Source of the DNA: Malikia granosa
Lineage (GTDB): Bacteria > Pseudomonadota > Gammaproteobacteria > Burkholderiales > Burkholderiaceae_C
Direction: 5' to 3'
Length of the DNA stretch: 64,000 bases
Assembly: GCF_002980595.1 (NCBI RefSeq)
Contig: NZ_PVLQ01000015.1
Location: forward strand, 1 to 64,000
The translations under genes were made by a program, and so were the position numbers. The notes beneath the pieces are model-generated. The model was not told the DNA's origin. It saw only the letters and a program-made list of their open reading frames with translations, and made no database searches. Numbering within the stretch: the stretch's first letter is position 1; each line of letters begins with the position of its first letter. Shown in pieces: positions 12,342 through 21,002 of this stretch.

Positions 12342-13319
12342 ATGAACCGCATCACCCGCCGCCTGGGCCTGGCCGCCCTGACCCTGGCCTGTCTCAGTGC
12401 CTGGCCTGCCTTGGCGCAGGACTACCCGAGCAAGCCGATCCGGATCATTGCGCCATTCCCCGCGGGCACCGGACCTGATGCCAACACCCGCGAGATCGCC
12501 ACCGAATTGGGCAAGGTGCTGGGCAGCTCGGTGATCGTGGAGAACCGCCCGGGCGCGTCCAGCATGATCGGCATGGAAGCTGCGGCCAAGGCAGCCCCCG
12601 ATGGCTACACCCTGGTGATGGGGCCGACCACCGCCCTGTCGGTGGTGCCCCACCTCTACAGCAAGGTGCCCTACAAGGCCGACCGCGATTTCACCCCGGT
12701 CAGCATCGTCGGCCTGCTCAACACCGCCTTGACCGCCCACCCCAGCGTGAAGGAGGGCAGCGCCAAGGAGCTGATCGAGCGCCTGAAGAAGCAACCGGGC
12801 TCGGTGGTCGCCGCGACCTCGGGCATCGGCAGCTATTCGCATCTGGCAGGGGAGTGGTTTGCCGCCAATGCCGGGGTCAAGATCGATTTCGTGCCCTACA
12901 ACACCAGCAGCCCCTACGGCGACCTGGTCGGCGGCCAGGTGCAGGTGATCTTCGATGCGCTGCCGGCAGCGATCGGCAATGTCAAGGCCGGCAAGCTCAA
13001 GATCCTGGCCATCACTGGCAAGAGCCGTCACCCGAACTTCCCGGAGGTGCCGACCTTTGCCGAGGCCGGACTGCCCGACTACAGCCCCACCGCCTGGATC
13101 GGCCTGTTTGCCCCGGCCGGCACGCCAGCGCCTGTCGTCAACAAGCTGGCCGATGCGATGCAGAAGGCCACGGCGCAGAACCCCAACCTGATCGCCAAGT
13201 GGCGCTCCTATGGCGGCGAGCTCAAGGCGCAGACGTCGGCCGAGTTCACGGCCTTCCTCAAGCAGGACAGCCAGCTCTGGGGCCAGGCCATCCGTGGCAC
13301 CGGCATCAAGCTGGACTGA
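12342..13319 (+). CDS. Bug/TctC-type tripartite tricarboxylate transporter binding protein
   Basis: This 325-residue periplasmic protein has a signal peptide (MNRITRR then a hydrophobic stretch, cleavage likely near ALA-QD), followed by the diagnostic YPSKPIRIIAPFPAG and GANT-type start of the Bug fold. Bug proteins capture carboxylic acids, and many act without linked membrane genes, as here: no TctA or TctB is nearby. AGGAG lies nine bases before the ATG. It heads the plus-strand arm of the catabolic island, so its ligand is probably the aromatic or related acid degraded by the island. Confidence 0.9.
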   Translation: MNRITRRLGLAALTLACLSAWPALAQDYPSKPIRIIAPFPAGTGPDANTREIATELGKVLGSSVIVENRPGASSMIGMEAAAKAAPDGYTLVMGPTTALSVVPHLYSKVPYKADRDFTPVSIVGLLNTALTAHPSVKEGSAKELIERLKKQPGSVVAATSGIGSYSHLAGEWFAANAGVKIDFVPYNTSSPYGDLVGGQVQVIFDALPAAIGNVKAGKLKILAITGKSRHPNFPEVPTFAEAGLPDYSPTAWIGLFAPAGTPAPVVNKLADAMQKATAQNPNLIAKWRSYGGELKAQTSAEFTAFLKQDSQLWGQAIRGTGIKLD

Positions 13320-13322
13320 GCC

Positions 13323-13700
13323 ATGAGCAGCGTTCCCATGCTGCTGGCGCTGGAGGAGCGCCGTCGGCAGGCGCTGTTGGCGGGCGACCTGCCCGCCTTG
13401 CAGCGGCTGCTGGCCGAAGGGCTGGTCTACGTGCATTCCACCGGAGCCTGCGACCGGCGCGACAGCTACCTGGCCAAGCTCGCGGGCGGCAGCCTGCGCT
13501 ACCTCGAGCTCGATTTCTCCGAGCTGCAGGTGCAGCTCCTGCAGCAGGCGGCGACGGTCAGCGGCCGCATGAGCGCCCTGGTCAGCAAGGACGGCCAGCG
13601 CAAGAGCGTCGCCAGCCTGTTCATGACGGTCTGGGCGTGCGGCGCCGACGGCGAATGGCGCCTGCACGCACACCAGGGCACGCCCCTGCCTGCGGCCTGA
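13323..13700 (+). CDS. NTF2-like (SnoaL/DUF4440-type) protein
   Basis: This 125-residue protein has the NTF2-like pattern: an N-terminal helix (LLALEERRRQALLAGD), LLAEGLVYVHSTGACDRRDSY, then a beta-rich half ending in WRLHAHQGTPL. The fold serves as a small-molecule pocket in many unrelated enzymes and accessory proteins. It starts three bases after the binding-protein gene, so the two are one transcript. A role as isomerase, hydrolase or binding protein in the pathway is possible; nothing in the sequence decides. Confidence 0.7.
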   Translation: MSSVPMLLALEERRRQALLAGDLPALQRLLAEGLVYVHSTGACDRRDSYLAKLAGGSLRYLELDFSELQVQLLQQAATVSGRMSALVSKDGQRKSVASLFMTVWACGADGEWRLHAHQGTPLPAA

Positions 13701-13741
13701 GGCCGGCGCGCCACATGCCGAGGCATTCCAAGGTATCCGCG

Positions 13742-14266
13742 ATGCAATCCCGCCTTCCCCTGCCCGAAACCAGCCGCTTCGATGCCGCGCAGCGCGCGGT
13801 GCATGACTCGATCCTGTCGACCCGCGGCAACCTCAGCGGCCCCTTCCTGGCCTGGATGCACAGCCCGGCGCTGGCCTCGCCCGCCGAAAAGCTCGGGGCC
13901 TTCTGCCGCTACCAGACCGGGTTCGCGCTGGTCGAGTCCGAGCTGCTGATCCTGTGCGTGGCAGCGCATTTCCACTGCCCGGGCGAGCAGCAGATCCACG
14001 AGCCGATCGCGCTGCAGGCCGGGCTGTCGCCCGAGGCGATCGCGAACATCCGCGCTGCTGCCAGCCCCGTACTCACGGACGAGCGCCAGCGCCTGCTGCA
14101 TCGGCTGGCGACCGAACTGCTCGCTACCCACCGCATCGGCGACGCGCTGTACCGCCAGGGCATTGCCGCCTTTGGCGAGCGCGGCATGGTCGAGCTGGTC
14201 GGCATCGTCGGCTACTACGCCTTTGTGGCGATGACGCTCAATGCCTTCGAGATGCGGCTGGCCTGA
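13742..14266 (+). CDS. carboxymuconolactone decarboxylase-like protein
   Basis: This 174-residue all-helical protein has the CMD/AhpD-like core ELLILCVAAHFHCPGEQQIHEPIALQAGLSPEAI (described here by its ends: the acidic residue before LCVAAH and the IHEP histidine). The family includes gamma-carboxymuconolactone decarboxylase and AhpD-like reductases; the CxxC pair of AhpD is absent. I chose the ATG reading MQSRLPLPE; an upstream in-frame ATG at 13714 is less well placed. It ends the plus-strand catabolic operon. Decarboxylation or lactone chemistry late in the pathway is a reasonable inference. Confidence 0.75.
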   Translation: MQSRLPLPETSRFDAAQRAVHDSILSTRGNLSGPFLAWMHSPALASPAEKLGAFCRYQTGFALVESELLILCVAAHFHCPGEQQIHEPIALQAGLSPEAIANIRAAASPVLTDERQRLLHRLATELLATHRIGDALYRQGIAAFGERGMVELVGIVGYYAFVAMTLNAFEMRLA

Positions 14267-14281
14267 CGGCGTCTGGGGCTG

Positions 14282-14296
14282 GCTGAAGCGTTCAGC
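14282..14296. terminator. short hairpin at a convergent junction
   Basis: GCTGAA and TTCAGC pair perfectly around GCG between the end of the carboxymuconolactone-type gene and the end of the MntA stub. It may act as a weak bidirectional terminator. No T-run follows on either strand. Confidence 0.35.
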
Positions 14297-14369
14297 AGGC
14301 GGCTAGCACCTGCTGTATCGCTGCTATGGATTGGGCCGGCTGGCCGGTGCGCGCGGCCAGATCGCTCAT
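14292..14369 (-). pseudogene. truncated MntA-like antitoxin stub
   Basis: A 25-codon frame begins with an ATG that overlaps the hepT stop (ATGA) and reads MSDLAARTGQPAQSIAAIQQ followed by VLAAC and a stop. Its N-terminal helix resembles the start of minimal nucleotidyltransferases, which normally continues into a GSRAxG catalytic motif. That motif is missing here; the sequence runs directly into the convergent carboxymuconolactone-type gene. I infer a deletion of the antitoxin body. The stub is short, so the homology is suggestive, not proven. Confidence 0.45.
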
Positions 14370-14782
14370 GCAGCGTCGCGCCGGATCAACGCAGCGCTGT
14401 AGTCCAGGAACTCACCGAGGTGCTGTGTGATCACGCGCGCGGTGATGGGTAGCAGCAGGCTCTGGTAGTCGTGCACCGCCAGGTTGCGGAATCCGACCAT
14501 TTTCTGCAGCGAATTGGCCAGCTTCGCTTCGATCCAGCCGGCGCGCGCCAGCAGTTCAAACACGTCACGTGAGCTCTGGGGTAGTCCGAGCTTCTCGCGC
14601 CGGACCAGGTGCTGCCCCATGTCGAGCGCCGCTTCGCAGGCGCGCTGGATGTTGAGTACCGCGGCATCCTGGCGCGTGTAGTCGGTGTCGAAATGCTCGC
14701 CGGCGGCCGCGTATTCCTCGCGTGCGCGACTCACGCTACGCTCGATCAGCGCTGCTTTGTGGGCCAGCACTTCGTCAGTCAT
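14366..14782 (-). CDS. hepT: HepT-like RNase toxin (DUF86 family)
   Basis: This 138-residue helical protein carries the HEPN-family catalytic motif Rx4HxY as RNLAVHDY, following MVGF, exactly as in HepT toxins. Family members are ribonucleases neutralised by MntA-type nucleotidyltransferases, which adenylylate the motif tyrosine. The length matches the family. It lies 32 bases behind nadB on the same strand. The expected antitoxin is reduced to a stub after it, and no full nucleotidyltransferase gene is visible nearby, so the toxin may be inactive, weakly expressed, or controlled in trans. Confidence 0.85.
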   Translation of the reverse strand: MTDEVLAHKAALIERSVSRAREEYAAAGEHFDTDYTRQDAAVLNIQRACEAALDMGQHLVRREKLGLPQSSRDVFELLARAGWIEAKLANSLQKMVGFRNLAVHDYQSLLLPITARVITQHLGEFLDYSAALIRRDAA

Positions 14783-14814
14783 CGGTCTTCCTGACCTGGT
14801 AGAGCACTCTTATT

Positions 14815-16431
14815 TCAGGGCACCAGCACCGTCGGCACTGCCTCGGCCAGCAGCTCGGGGTAGTCGCGGCTGAAGTGCAGGCCGCGGCTTTCCTTGCGCG
14901 CCTGGGCCGAGCGCACGATCAGGTCGGCCACCTGCAGCAGGTTGCGCAGCTCGAGCAGGTCGCGCGAGACATGGTAGCTTTTGTAGAACTCGGCGATCTC
15001 GGCCTGCAGCAGCGCGATGCGGCGCGCGGCGCGCTCGAGCCGCTTGGTCGAGCGCACGATACCGACATAGTCCCACATGAAGCGGCGCAGCTCGTCCCAG
15101 TTGTGCGATAGCACGACCTGCTCGTCGGCGTCGATCACGCGGCTGTCGTCCCAGGGCTTGATGGCCGGGATCTCGGCCACCGGCTGGGCGGCCATGTCGG
15201 CCACCGCGGCGCGCGCGAACACCATGCACTCGAGCAGCGAGTTGCTGGCCAGCCGGTTGGCGCCATGCAGGCCGGTGCAGCTGGCCTCGCCGACCACGTA
15301 GAGGCCGGCCAGGTCGGTGCGCGCATTGAGGTCGGTGACGACACCGCCGCAGGTGTAGTGCGCCGCCGGCACGACCGGGATCGGCTCCTGGGTGATGTCG
15401 ATGCCGAGCTCGGCGCAGCGCGCCAGGATGTTGGGGAAATGCTCGTGCAGGAACTCCGGGCTCTGGTGCGAGATGTCGAGGTAGACGCAGTCCAGGCCGT
15501 GCTTCTTCATCTCGAAGTCGATCGCGCGCGCGACCACGTCGCGCGGCGCGAGCTCGGCGCGCTCGTCATGCGCCGGCATGAAGCGGGTGCCGTCGGGCAG
15601 CTTGAGCAGGCCGCCTTCGCCGCGCACCGCCTCGCTGATCAGGAAGCTCTTGGCGTCGGGGTGGTACAGGCAGGTCGGGTGGAACTGGATGAATTCCATG
15701 TTGCCGACCCGGCAGCCGGCACGCCAGGCCGCCGCGATGCCGTCGCCGGTCGCGGTGTCGGGGTTGGAGGTGTAGAGATAGACCTTGCCCGCGCCGCCGG
15801 TGCACAGCACGGTGTGCGGCGCGACGAAGGCCTCGACCTCGTCGGTGTCCTCGTTGAAGGCGTAGGCGCCCAGGCAGCGGCGCTCCGCGCCGACGCCGTC
15901 CGAGCTGCCCACGGCATGCTTGTCGCTCAGGATCAGGTCGGCCAGCACATGGCTCTCGAACACCTGGACATTGGGCGCCAGCCGCACGCGGTCGATCAGG
16001 GTGTGCTGGACCGCCGCGCCGGTCGCGTCGGCCGCATGCACGATGCGACGGTGGCTGTGGCCGCCCTCGCGCGTCAGGTGCAGCTCGCCGTCATGCTGGG
16101 TGAACTCGGTGCCCATCGCGCGCAGCCAGGCGATCGCCTCGGGCGCGTGCTCGACCGTGAAGCGGGTCGCGGCCGGGTCGCACAGGCCGGCGCCAGCGAC
16201 GAAGGTGTCCTGCACATGGGCTTCGAAGCTGTCGTCGTCGGCCAGCACGGCCGCGATGCCGCCCTGCGCCCAGCCGCTTGAGCCGTCGGCGATGGTGCGC
16301 TTGGTCAGGATGGCGACCTGCAGATGGGGCGGCAGCAGCAGGGCGGTGCTCAGGCCGGCCAGGCCGCTGCCGACGATGACGACGTCGAAGCGGCGGGTGG
16401 TGGGGGCGGACGGGTGTGGGGTGGCGTTCAT
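14815..16431 (-). CDS. nadB: L-aspartate oxidase
   Basis: This 538-residue flavoprotein oxidises aspartate to iminoaspartate, which NadA (2011-3108) turns into quinolinate. Seen: the N-terminal FAD site VVIVGSGLAGLSTALLL (about residues 18-34), SSGWAQGGIAAVLADDDS, and GEASCTGLHGANRLASNSLLE, with a C-terminal helical domain typical of the succinate dehydrogenase/fumarate reductase flavoprotein family. Full length. It starts 11 bases after scpA and probably shares its transcript with DUF3460 and scpA. Confidence 0.96.
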   Translation of the reverse strand: MNATPHPSAPTTRRFDVVIVGSGLAGLSTALLLPPHLQVAILTKRTIADGSSGWAQGGIAAVLADDDSFEAHVQDTFVAGAGLCDPAATRFTVEHAPEAIAWLRAMGTEFTQHDGELHLTREGGHSHRRIVHAADATGAAVQHTLIDRVRLAPNVQVFESHVLADLILSDKHAVGSSDGVGAERRCLGAYAFNEDTDEVEAFVAPHTVLCTGGAGKVYLYTSNPDTATGDGIAAAWRAGCRVGNMEFIQFHPTCLYHPDAKSFLISEAVRGEGGLLKLPDGTRFMPAHDERAELAPRDVVARAIDFEMKKHGLDCVYLDISHQSPEFLHEHFPNILARCAELGIDITQEPIPVVPAAHYTCGGVVTDLNARTDLAGLYVVGEASCTGLHGANRLASNSLLECMVFARAAVADMAAQPVAEIPAIKPWDDSRVIDADEQVVLSHNWDELRRFMWDYVGIVRSTKRLERAARRIALLQAEIAEFYKSYHVSRDLLELRNLLQVADLIVRSAQARKESRGLHFSRDYPELLAEAVPTVLVP

Positions 16432-16442
16432 GGTGGCAAGCT

Positions 16443-17303
16443 TCAGGCCGGCGTGTAGGCCAGCCGGACATAGATGGGGGCGAAGGCTTCGGCCTGGGTG
16501 ATCTCGATCAGGGTTTCCTTGGCCAGCTCAAGCATCGCGATGAAGGTGACGACCAGCACCGGAATGCCCTGGTCGAGTTCGAACAGCTCGGCGAATTCGA
16601 CGAAGCGCCGGCCCTGCAGCCGGCGCAGCACCAGGCTCATGTGCTCGCGCACCGAGAGCGCCTCGCGGCTGATCCTGTGGTGCTGCACCAGCTTGGCGCG
16701 GCGCAGGATGTCGCGCCAGGCCTGTTGCAACTCGGCCGGGCTCACGTCCGGCAGTCGCAGGTCCTGCGCTTGCTCGACATGGACGCAAGCGGCCAGGAAG
16801 TCGCGCCCGAGCTGTGGCACCTCGGCCAGCTGGCGCGAGGCGATCTTGATCTGTTCGTACTCGAGCAGCCGGCGCACCAGCTCGGCGCGCGGGTCCTCGA
16901 CTTCCTCGCCGGCGGCGGCCTGGCGCTGTGGCAGCAGCATGCGCGACTTGATCTCGATCAGCATCGCGGCCATCAGCAGGTATTCGCTCGCCAGCTCGAG
17001 GTTGCGCGCGCGCACCTGCTCGACATAGCCCAGGTACTGGCGCGTGAGCTCGGCCATCGGGATGTCGAGGATGTTGAAGTTCTGGCGCCGGATCAGGTAC
17101 AGCAGCAGGTCGAGCGGGCCCTCGAAGGCGTCCAGGAAGACCTCGAGCGCGTCGGGCGGGATGTAGAGATCGGTCGGCAGCGCGAACAGCGGCTCGCCGT
17201 ACAGGCGTGCAAAGGCCACCGGATCGACCGGTCCGGGCGCGCCGCTAGGCCGGTCGGCCAAGGCTTCGGGCAGCTTGTCGTCCAGGGTGGGCGCGTCGTT
17301 CAT
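16443..17303 (-). CDS. scpA: segregation and condensation protein A (kleisin)
   Basis: This 286-residue protein is the kleisin subunit that bridges SMC heads together with ScpB to compact and segregate the chromosome. Seen: the N-terminal SMC-neck-binding region FEGPLDLLLYLIRRQNFNILDIPMAELTRQY (given by its ends around residues 56-85) and the acidic middle and C-terminal winged-helix region. It lies 18 bases after the DUF3460 gene and 11 before nadB. The DUF3460-scpA pairing is common in Burkholderiales, where pan genes often follow; here nadB follows instead. Confidence 0.94.
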   Translation of the reverse strand: MNDAPTLDDKLPEALADRPSGAPGPVDPVAFARLYGEPLFALPTDLYIPPDALEVFLDAFEGPLDLLLYLIRRQNFNILDIPMAELTRQYLGYVEQVRARNLELASEYLLMAAMLIEIKSRMLLPQRQAAAGEEVEDPRAELVRRLLEYEQIKIASRQLAEVPQLGRDFLAACVHVEQAQDLRLPDVSPAELQQAWRDILRRAKLVQHHRISREALSVREHMSLVLRRLQGRRFVEFAELFELDQGIPVLVVTFIAMLELAKETLIEITQAEAFAPIYVRLAYTPA

Positions 17304-17321
17304 TCAGGCCCGCGCCGGGGT

Positions 17322-17534
17322 TCAGCGCAGCGTCGGTTCGGTCTGGTAGACGTAGGGTTGCTGCTTGACGCGGCCTTCGTTGGCGTCGGCATTCCAGTCA
17401 CGGTCCACGCTTTGCTCCCACAGCAGGGCGCGGCCTTCGCGTTGCTGGGCGTCGAGTTCGGGCCGCTTGGCCTTGAGCGATTCGATGAACTGCGTGGCTT
17501 CGGAGGTGTAGTGGGGGCGTGCGAAGAGGCTCAT
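17322..17534 (-). CDS. DUF3460 family protein
   Basis: This 70-residue protein starts MSLFARPHYTSEATQF and contains LKAKRPELDAQQREGR, the pattern of the small DUF3460 family found next to scpA in betaproteobacteria. No enzymatic motif, signal peptide or membrane segment is visible; it is charged and probably cytoplasmic. An open frame continues 18 codons upstream through the likely promoter, so the family start is preferred. Function unknown. Confidence 0.85.
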   Translation of the reverse strand: MSLFARPHYTSEATQFIESLKAKRPELDAQQREGRALLWEQSVDRDWNADANEGRVKQQPYVYQTEPTLR

Positions 17535-17565
17535 GTCAGTATCGGACCACGGTGTGAAAAATGGG

Positions 17566-17571
17566 ATTCTA
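17566..17571 (-). promoter_or_regulatory. -10 box for the DUF3460-scpA-nadB operon
   Basis: On the minus strand TAGAAT lies 32 bases before the DUF3460 start. The same hexamer precedes lysS, the chemoreceptor gene and the gene at 46578. No good -35 box is present at the usual spacing. Confidence 0.4.
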
Positions 17572-17685
17572 CCCAGCGGCCCGTTCATGGGCCAGCCAGG
17601 GTTTTGCCAATCGCTTGGCGCCAGGCTCGGGAGCTGGCGCCGCTGGAGCCGCCCCGGTCCTGGGGCCGGAGGCGGTCACGACGGT

Positions 17686-19761
17686 TCAGTGGATGCGCAT
17701 GCCCGGCTGCGCGCCCGGCCAGGGCTGCAGCACATGGATGCCGGGTTGCGCCTTCTCGTCGGCGTGGCTGGCGGCCAGCACCATGCCCTCGCTGACACCG
17801 AACTTCATCTTGCGCGGCGCCAGGTTGGCGACCATCACGGTCAGCTTGCCGATCAGGTCCTCGGGCTTGTACATGCTGGCGATGCCGGAAAACACGTTGC
17901 GCGTGCGGCCCTCGCCGACGTCGAGCGTCAGGCGCAGCAGCTTGGTCGAGCCCTCGACCGGCTCGCAGTTCTCGATGCGCGCGATGCGCAGGTCGACCTT
18001 GGCGAAGTCGTCGATCGAGATGGTCGGCGCGATCTCCTCGCCGCCCGGGATCAGCTTTTCCGGCTCGGGCGCGGCCGGCGGCTCGAACAGGGCTTCGAGC
18101 AGCTTGATGTCGACGCGCTGCATCAGGTGCTGGTAGTTGCCGATGACATGGCCGGCGCCCAGCACGCGGGTCGCGTTGTCGAAGTCCAGCGGCACGCATT
18201 GCAGGAAGGCCTCGACGTTGGCGGCCAGCGCCGGCAGCACCGGCTTGAGCAAGGCGGTCAGCACGCGGAAGGCCTCGACGCAGGTGGTGCAGACATCCTG
18301 CAGCCGGGCTTCCATGCCTTCCTTCTTGGCCAGCTCCCAGGGCTTGTTGGCGTCGACATACTCGTTGACGCGGTCGGCCAGCGCCATCACCTCGCGGATC
18401 GCCTTGCCGTACTCGCGCTCGGCGTAGAGTTCGACGATAGCCGGTACCGCGGTCTGCAGCTGATCGAGCAGGGTCTCGCCGTCGGGCGAGATGGCCGCCA
18501 GCTGGCCGCCGAAGCGCTTGGACAGGAAGCCGGCCGCGCGCGACGCGATGTTGATGTACTTGCCGACCAGATCCGAGTTGACGCGGGCCGCGAAGTCGTC
18601 CGGGTTGAAGTCGACGTCCTCGTTGCGGCTGTTGAGCTTGGCCGCCAGGTAGTAGCGCAGCCACTCGGGGTTCATGCCCAGTTTCAGGTACTTGAGCGGG
18701 TCGATGCCGGTGCCGCGGCTCTTGCTCATCTTCTCGCCGCCGTTGACGGTGATGAAGCCGTGCACATTGATCTGGCTCGGGGTCTTGCGGCCGCTGAAAT
18801 GCAGCATCGCGGGCCAGAACAGGGTGTGGAAGTAGGTGATGTCCTTGCCGATGAAGTGCACCTGCTCGACCGCCGGGTCGGCGATGTAGCGGTCGTAGTC
18901 GACGCCGATCTTGCCCAGGTAGTTCTTCAGCGAGGCCAGGTAGCCGATCGGCGCGTCGAGCCAGACGTAGAAATACTTGCGCGGCGAGCCCTCGGGCAGG
19001 TCGGGAATCTCGATGCCGAAGTAGGGCGCGTCGCGGCTGATGTCCCAGTCGCCCAGGCCACCATTGCCTTCCTCGTCCTTGGCGAACCATTCCTTGATCT
19101 TGTTGAGCACCTCGGGCTGCAGCCGGCCCGGCTCGGAAGTCCAGTTCTCGAGGAACTCGATGCAGCGCGGGTCGCTGAGCTTGAAGAAGTAGTGCTCGGA
19201 GGTGCGCAGCACCGGCGTCGCGCCCGACAGCGCCGAGTAGGGGCTCTTGAGCTCGGTCGGCGCGTAGACCGCGCCGCAGCTCTCGCAGCTGTCGCCGTAC
19301 TGGTCCTTGGCGCCGCATTTCGGGCATTCGCCCTTGATGAAGCGATCCGGCAGGAACATGCTCTTCTCGGGGTCGAAGAACTGCTCGATGGTCTTGCTGC
19401 TGATCAGGCCGTTGGCTTTCAGGTCGCGGTAGATCTGCTGCGCGAGCTCGTGGTTCTCGGGGCCGTCGGTGCTGTGCCAGTTGTCGAACCTGACGTTGAA
19501 GCCGTCGAGGTACTGCGCGCGGCCGGCCGCGATGTTGGCGACGAATTGCTGCGGCGTGATGCCGGCCTTCTCGGCCGCGATCATGATCGGCGCGCCATGC
19601 GCGTCGTCGGCGCCGACGAAATGCACCTCGTGGCCCTGCAGGCGGCGCAGGCGCACCCAGATGTCGGCCTGGATGTACTCCATGATGTGGCCGATGTGGA
19701 AGTTGCCGTTGGCGTAGGGCAGGGCGGTGGTGACGAAGAAGCGGCGATTCGGACTGGGCAT
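17686..19761 (-). CDS. metG: methionyl-tRNA synthetase
   Basis: This 691-residue class I synthetase charges initiator and elongator tRNA-Met. HIGH is at residues 22-25, KMSKS at 344-348. A four-cysteine zinc knuckle, [18 protein letters not shown], lies between. The C-terminal ~100 residues form the EMAP-II-like tRNA-binding dimerisation domain ([19 protein letters not shown]), so this is the long dimeric form. It is transcribed divergently from apbC; a TAAAAT hexamer on the minus strand at 19797-19802 is a possible -10 box. Confidence 0.97.
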   Translation of the reverse strand: MPSPNRRFFVTTALPYANGNFHIGHIMEYIQADIWVRLRRLQGHEVHFVGADDAHGAPIMIAAEKAGITPQQFVANIAAGRAQYLDGFNVRFDNWHSTDGPENHELAQQIYRDLKANGLISSKTIEQFFDPEKSMFLPDRFIKGECPKCGAKDQYGDSCESCGAVYAPTELKSPYSALSGATPVLRTSEHYFFKLSDPRCIEFLENWTSEPGRLQPEVLNKIKEWFAKDEEGNGGLGDWDISRDAPYFGIEIPDLPEGSPRKYFYVWLDAPIGYLASLKNYLGKIGVDYDRYIADPAVEQVHFIGKDITYFHTLFWPAMLHFSGRKTPSQINVHGFITVNGGEKMSKSRGTGIDPLKYLKLGMNPEWLRYYLAAKLNSRNEDVDFNPDDFAARVNSDLVGKYINIASRAAGFLSKRFGGQLAAISPDGETLLDQLQTAVPAIVELYAEREYGKAIREVMALADRVNEYVDANKPWELAKKEGMEARLQDVCTTCVEAFRVLTALLKPVLPALAANVEAFLQCVPLDFDNATRVLGAGHVIGNYQHLMQRVDIKLLEALFEPPAAPEPEKLIPGGEEIAPTISIDDFAKVDLRIARIENCEPVEGSTKLLRLTLDVGEGRTRNVFSGIASMYKPEDLIGKLTVMVANLAPRKMKFGVSEGMVLAASHADEKAQPGIHVLQPWPGAQPGMRIH

Positions 19762-19907
19762 GCGGTTTGAACCTGTCGGCGTTGACTAATCCGATGATTT
19801 TATCGGTGCGCGCCCTGCGATTGCCCTGGTCCGCGCTGGGGGCATGGGTATCGGGCCTGAGGCGGGATGCGGGCACAATCGCTTCCATGTTCAGCTGGAG
19901 AAAAAAC

Positions 19908-20999
19908 TTGGCCATCGACCAACAGGCGCTGCTGGCAGCGCTGCAAACCGTCATCGACCCCAACACCGGCCGCGACTTCGTGTCCAGCAAGGCCTTGAAG
20001 AACCTGCAAGTCAAGGGCGACAGCGTCGCCTTCGAGGTCGAGCTCGGCTATCCGGCACAAAGCCAGATCCCGGCGCTGCGCGAGGCGCTGGTCCAGGCCG
20101 CGCGCGGCGTCGCCGGCGTCGGCAATGTCTCGGTGTCCATCCACAGCAAGGTGACCGCGCACCAGGTCCAGCGCGGCGTGCAATTGCTCCCGGGCGTCAA
20201 GAACATCATCGCGGTGGCCTCCGGCAAGGGCGGCGTGGGCAAGAGCACCACCGCAGCCAACCTGGCGCTGGCGCTGGCCGCCGAGGGCGCGCGCGTCGGC
20301 ATCTTGGATGCCGACATCTACGGCCCGAGCCAGCCCACCATGATGGGCATCACCGGCCGCCCCGAGAGCCTGGACGGCAAGCTGATGGAGCCGCTGCGCA
20401 ACTACGGCGTGCAGGTCAACTCGATCGGCTTCCTGGTCGACAAGGACGAGGCCATGATCTGGCGCGGCCCGATGGCGACCCAGGCGCTGGACCAGCTGTT
20501 GCGCCAGACCAACTGGGACGACCTCGACTATCTGATCGTCGACATGCCGCCCGGCACCGGCGACATCCAGCTATCTTTAAGCCAGCGCGTGCCGATCACC
20601 GGCGCCGTCATCGTCACCACGCCGCAGGACATCGCGCTGCTCGACGCGCGCAAGGGCGTCAGGATGTTCGAGAAGGTCGGCGTGCCCATCCTGGGAGTGG
20701 TCGAGAACATGGCAGTCCATGTCTGCTCCAACTGCGGCCATGTCGAGCATTTGTTCGGCGCCGATGGCGGCCAGCGCATGGCGGCCGAGCTCGGCCTCGA
20801 CTACCTGGGCGCGCTGCCGCTGAAGCTGCAGATCCGCGAGCAGGCCGACAGCGGCTGTCCGACCGTGGTCGCCGATCCCGATGGCGAGGTCGCCGGCCTG
20901 TACAAGGCGGTGGCGCGCCAGGTCGCGGTCAAGGTCGCGCAGCGGGCCAAGGACTTTTCGTCCAAGTTCCCGACCATCACCATCTCCAAGGACAGCTGA
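19908..20999 (+). CDS. apbC: iron-sulfur cluster carrier ATPase ApbC/Mrp
   Basis: This 363-residue P-loop protein delivers Fe-S clusters to target enzymes. Seen: an N-terminal MIP18-like domain (ALQTVIDPNTGRDFV), the deviant Walker A motif SGKGGVGKST, and the cluster-binding pair CSNC. I chose a TTG start because GGAG lies seven bases before it and the product MAIDQQALLAALQ matches related N-termini; an ATG at 19887 without a ribosome site would add seven residues. DUF3305 follows after three bases, which makes this the first gene of the formate dehydrogenase island, where several products need Fe-S clusters. Confidence 0.93.
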   Translation: MAIDQQALLAALQTVIDPNTGRDFVSSKALKNLQVKGDSVAFEVELGYPAQSQIPALREALVQAARGVAGVGNVSVSIHSKVTAHQVQRGVQLLPGVKNIIAVASGKGGVGKSTTAANLALALAAEGARVGILDADIYGPSQPTMMGITGRPESLDGKLMEPLRNYGVQVNSIGFLVDKDEAMIWRGPMATQALDQLLRQTNWDDLDYLIVDMPPGTGDIQLSLSQRVPITGAVIVTTPQDIALLDARKGVRMFEKVGVPILGVVENMAVHVCSNCGHVEHLFGADGGQRMAAELGLDYLGALPLKLQIREQADSGCPTVVADPDGEVAGLYKAVARQVAVKVAQRAKDFSSKFPTITISKDS

Positions 21000-21002
21000 A
21001 CC

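Noticed and set aside
19887-19907. ATG at 19887 as the apbC start
   Set aside because: It has no ribosome-binding site, and the TTG at 19908 has GGAG at good spacing and gives the usual N-terminus. The choice is likely, not certain.
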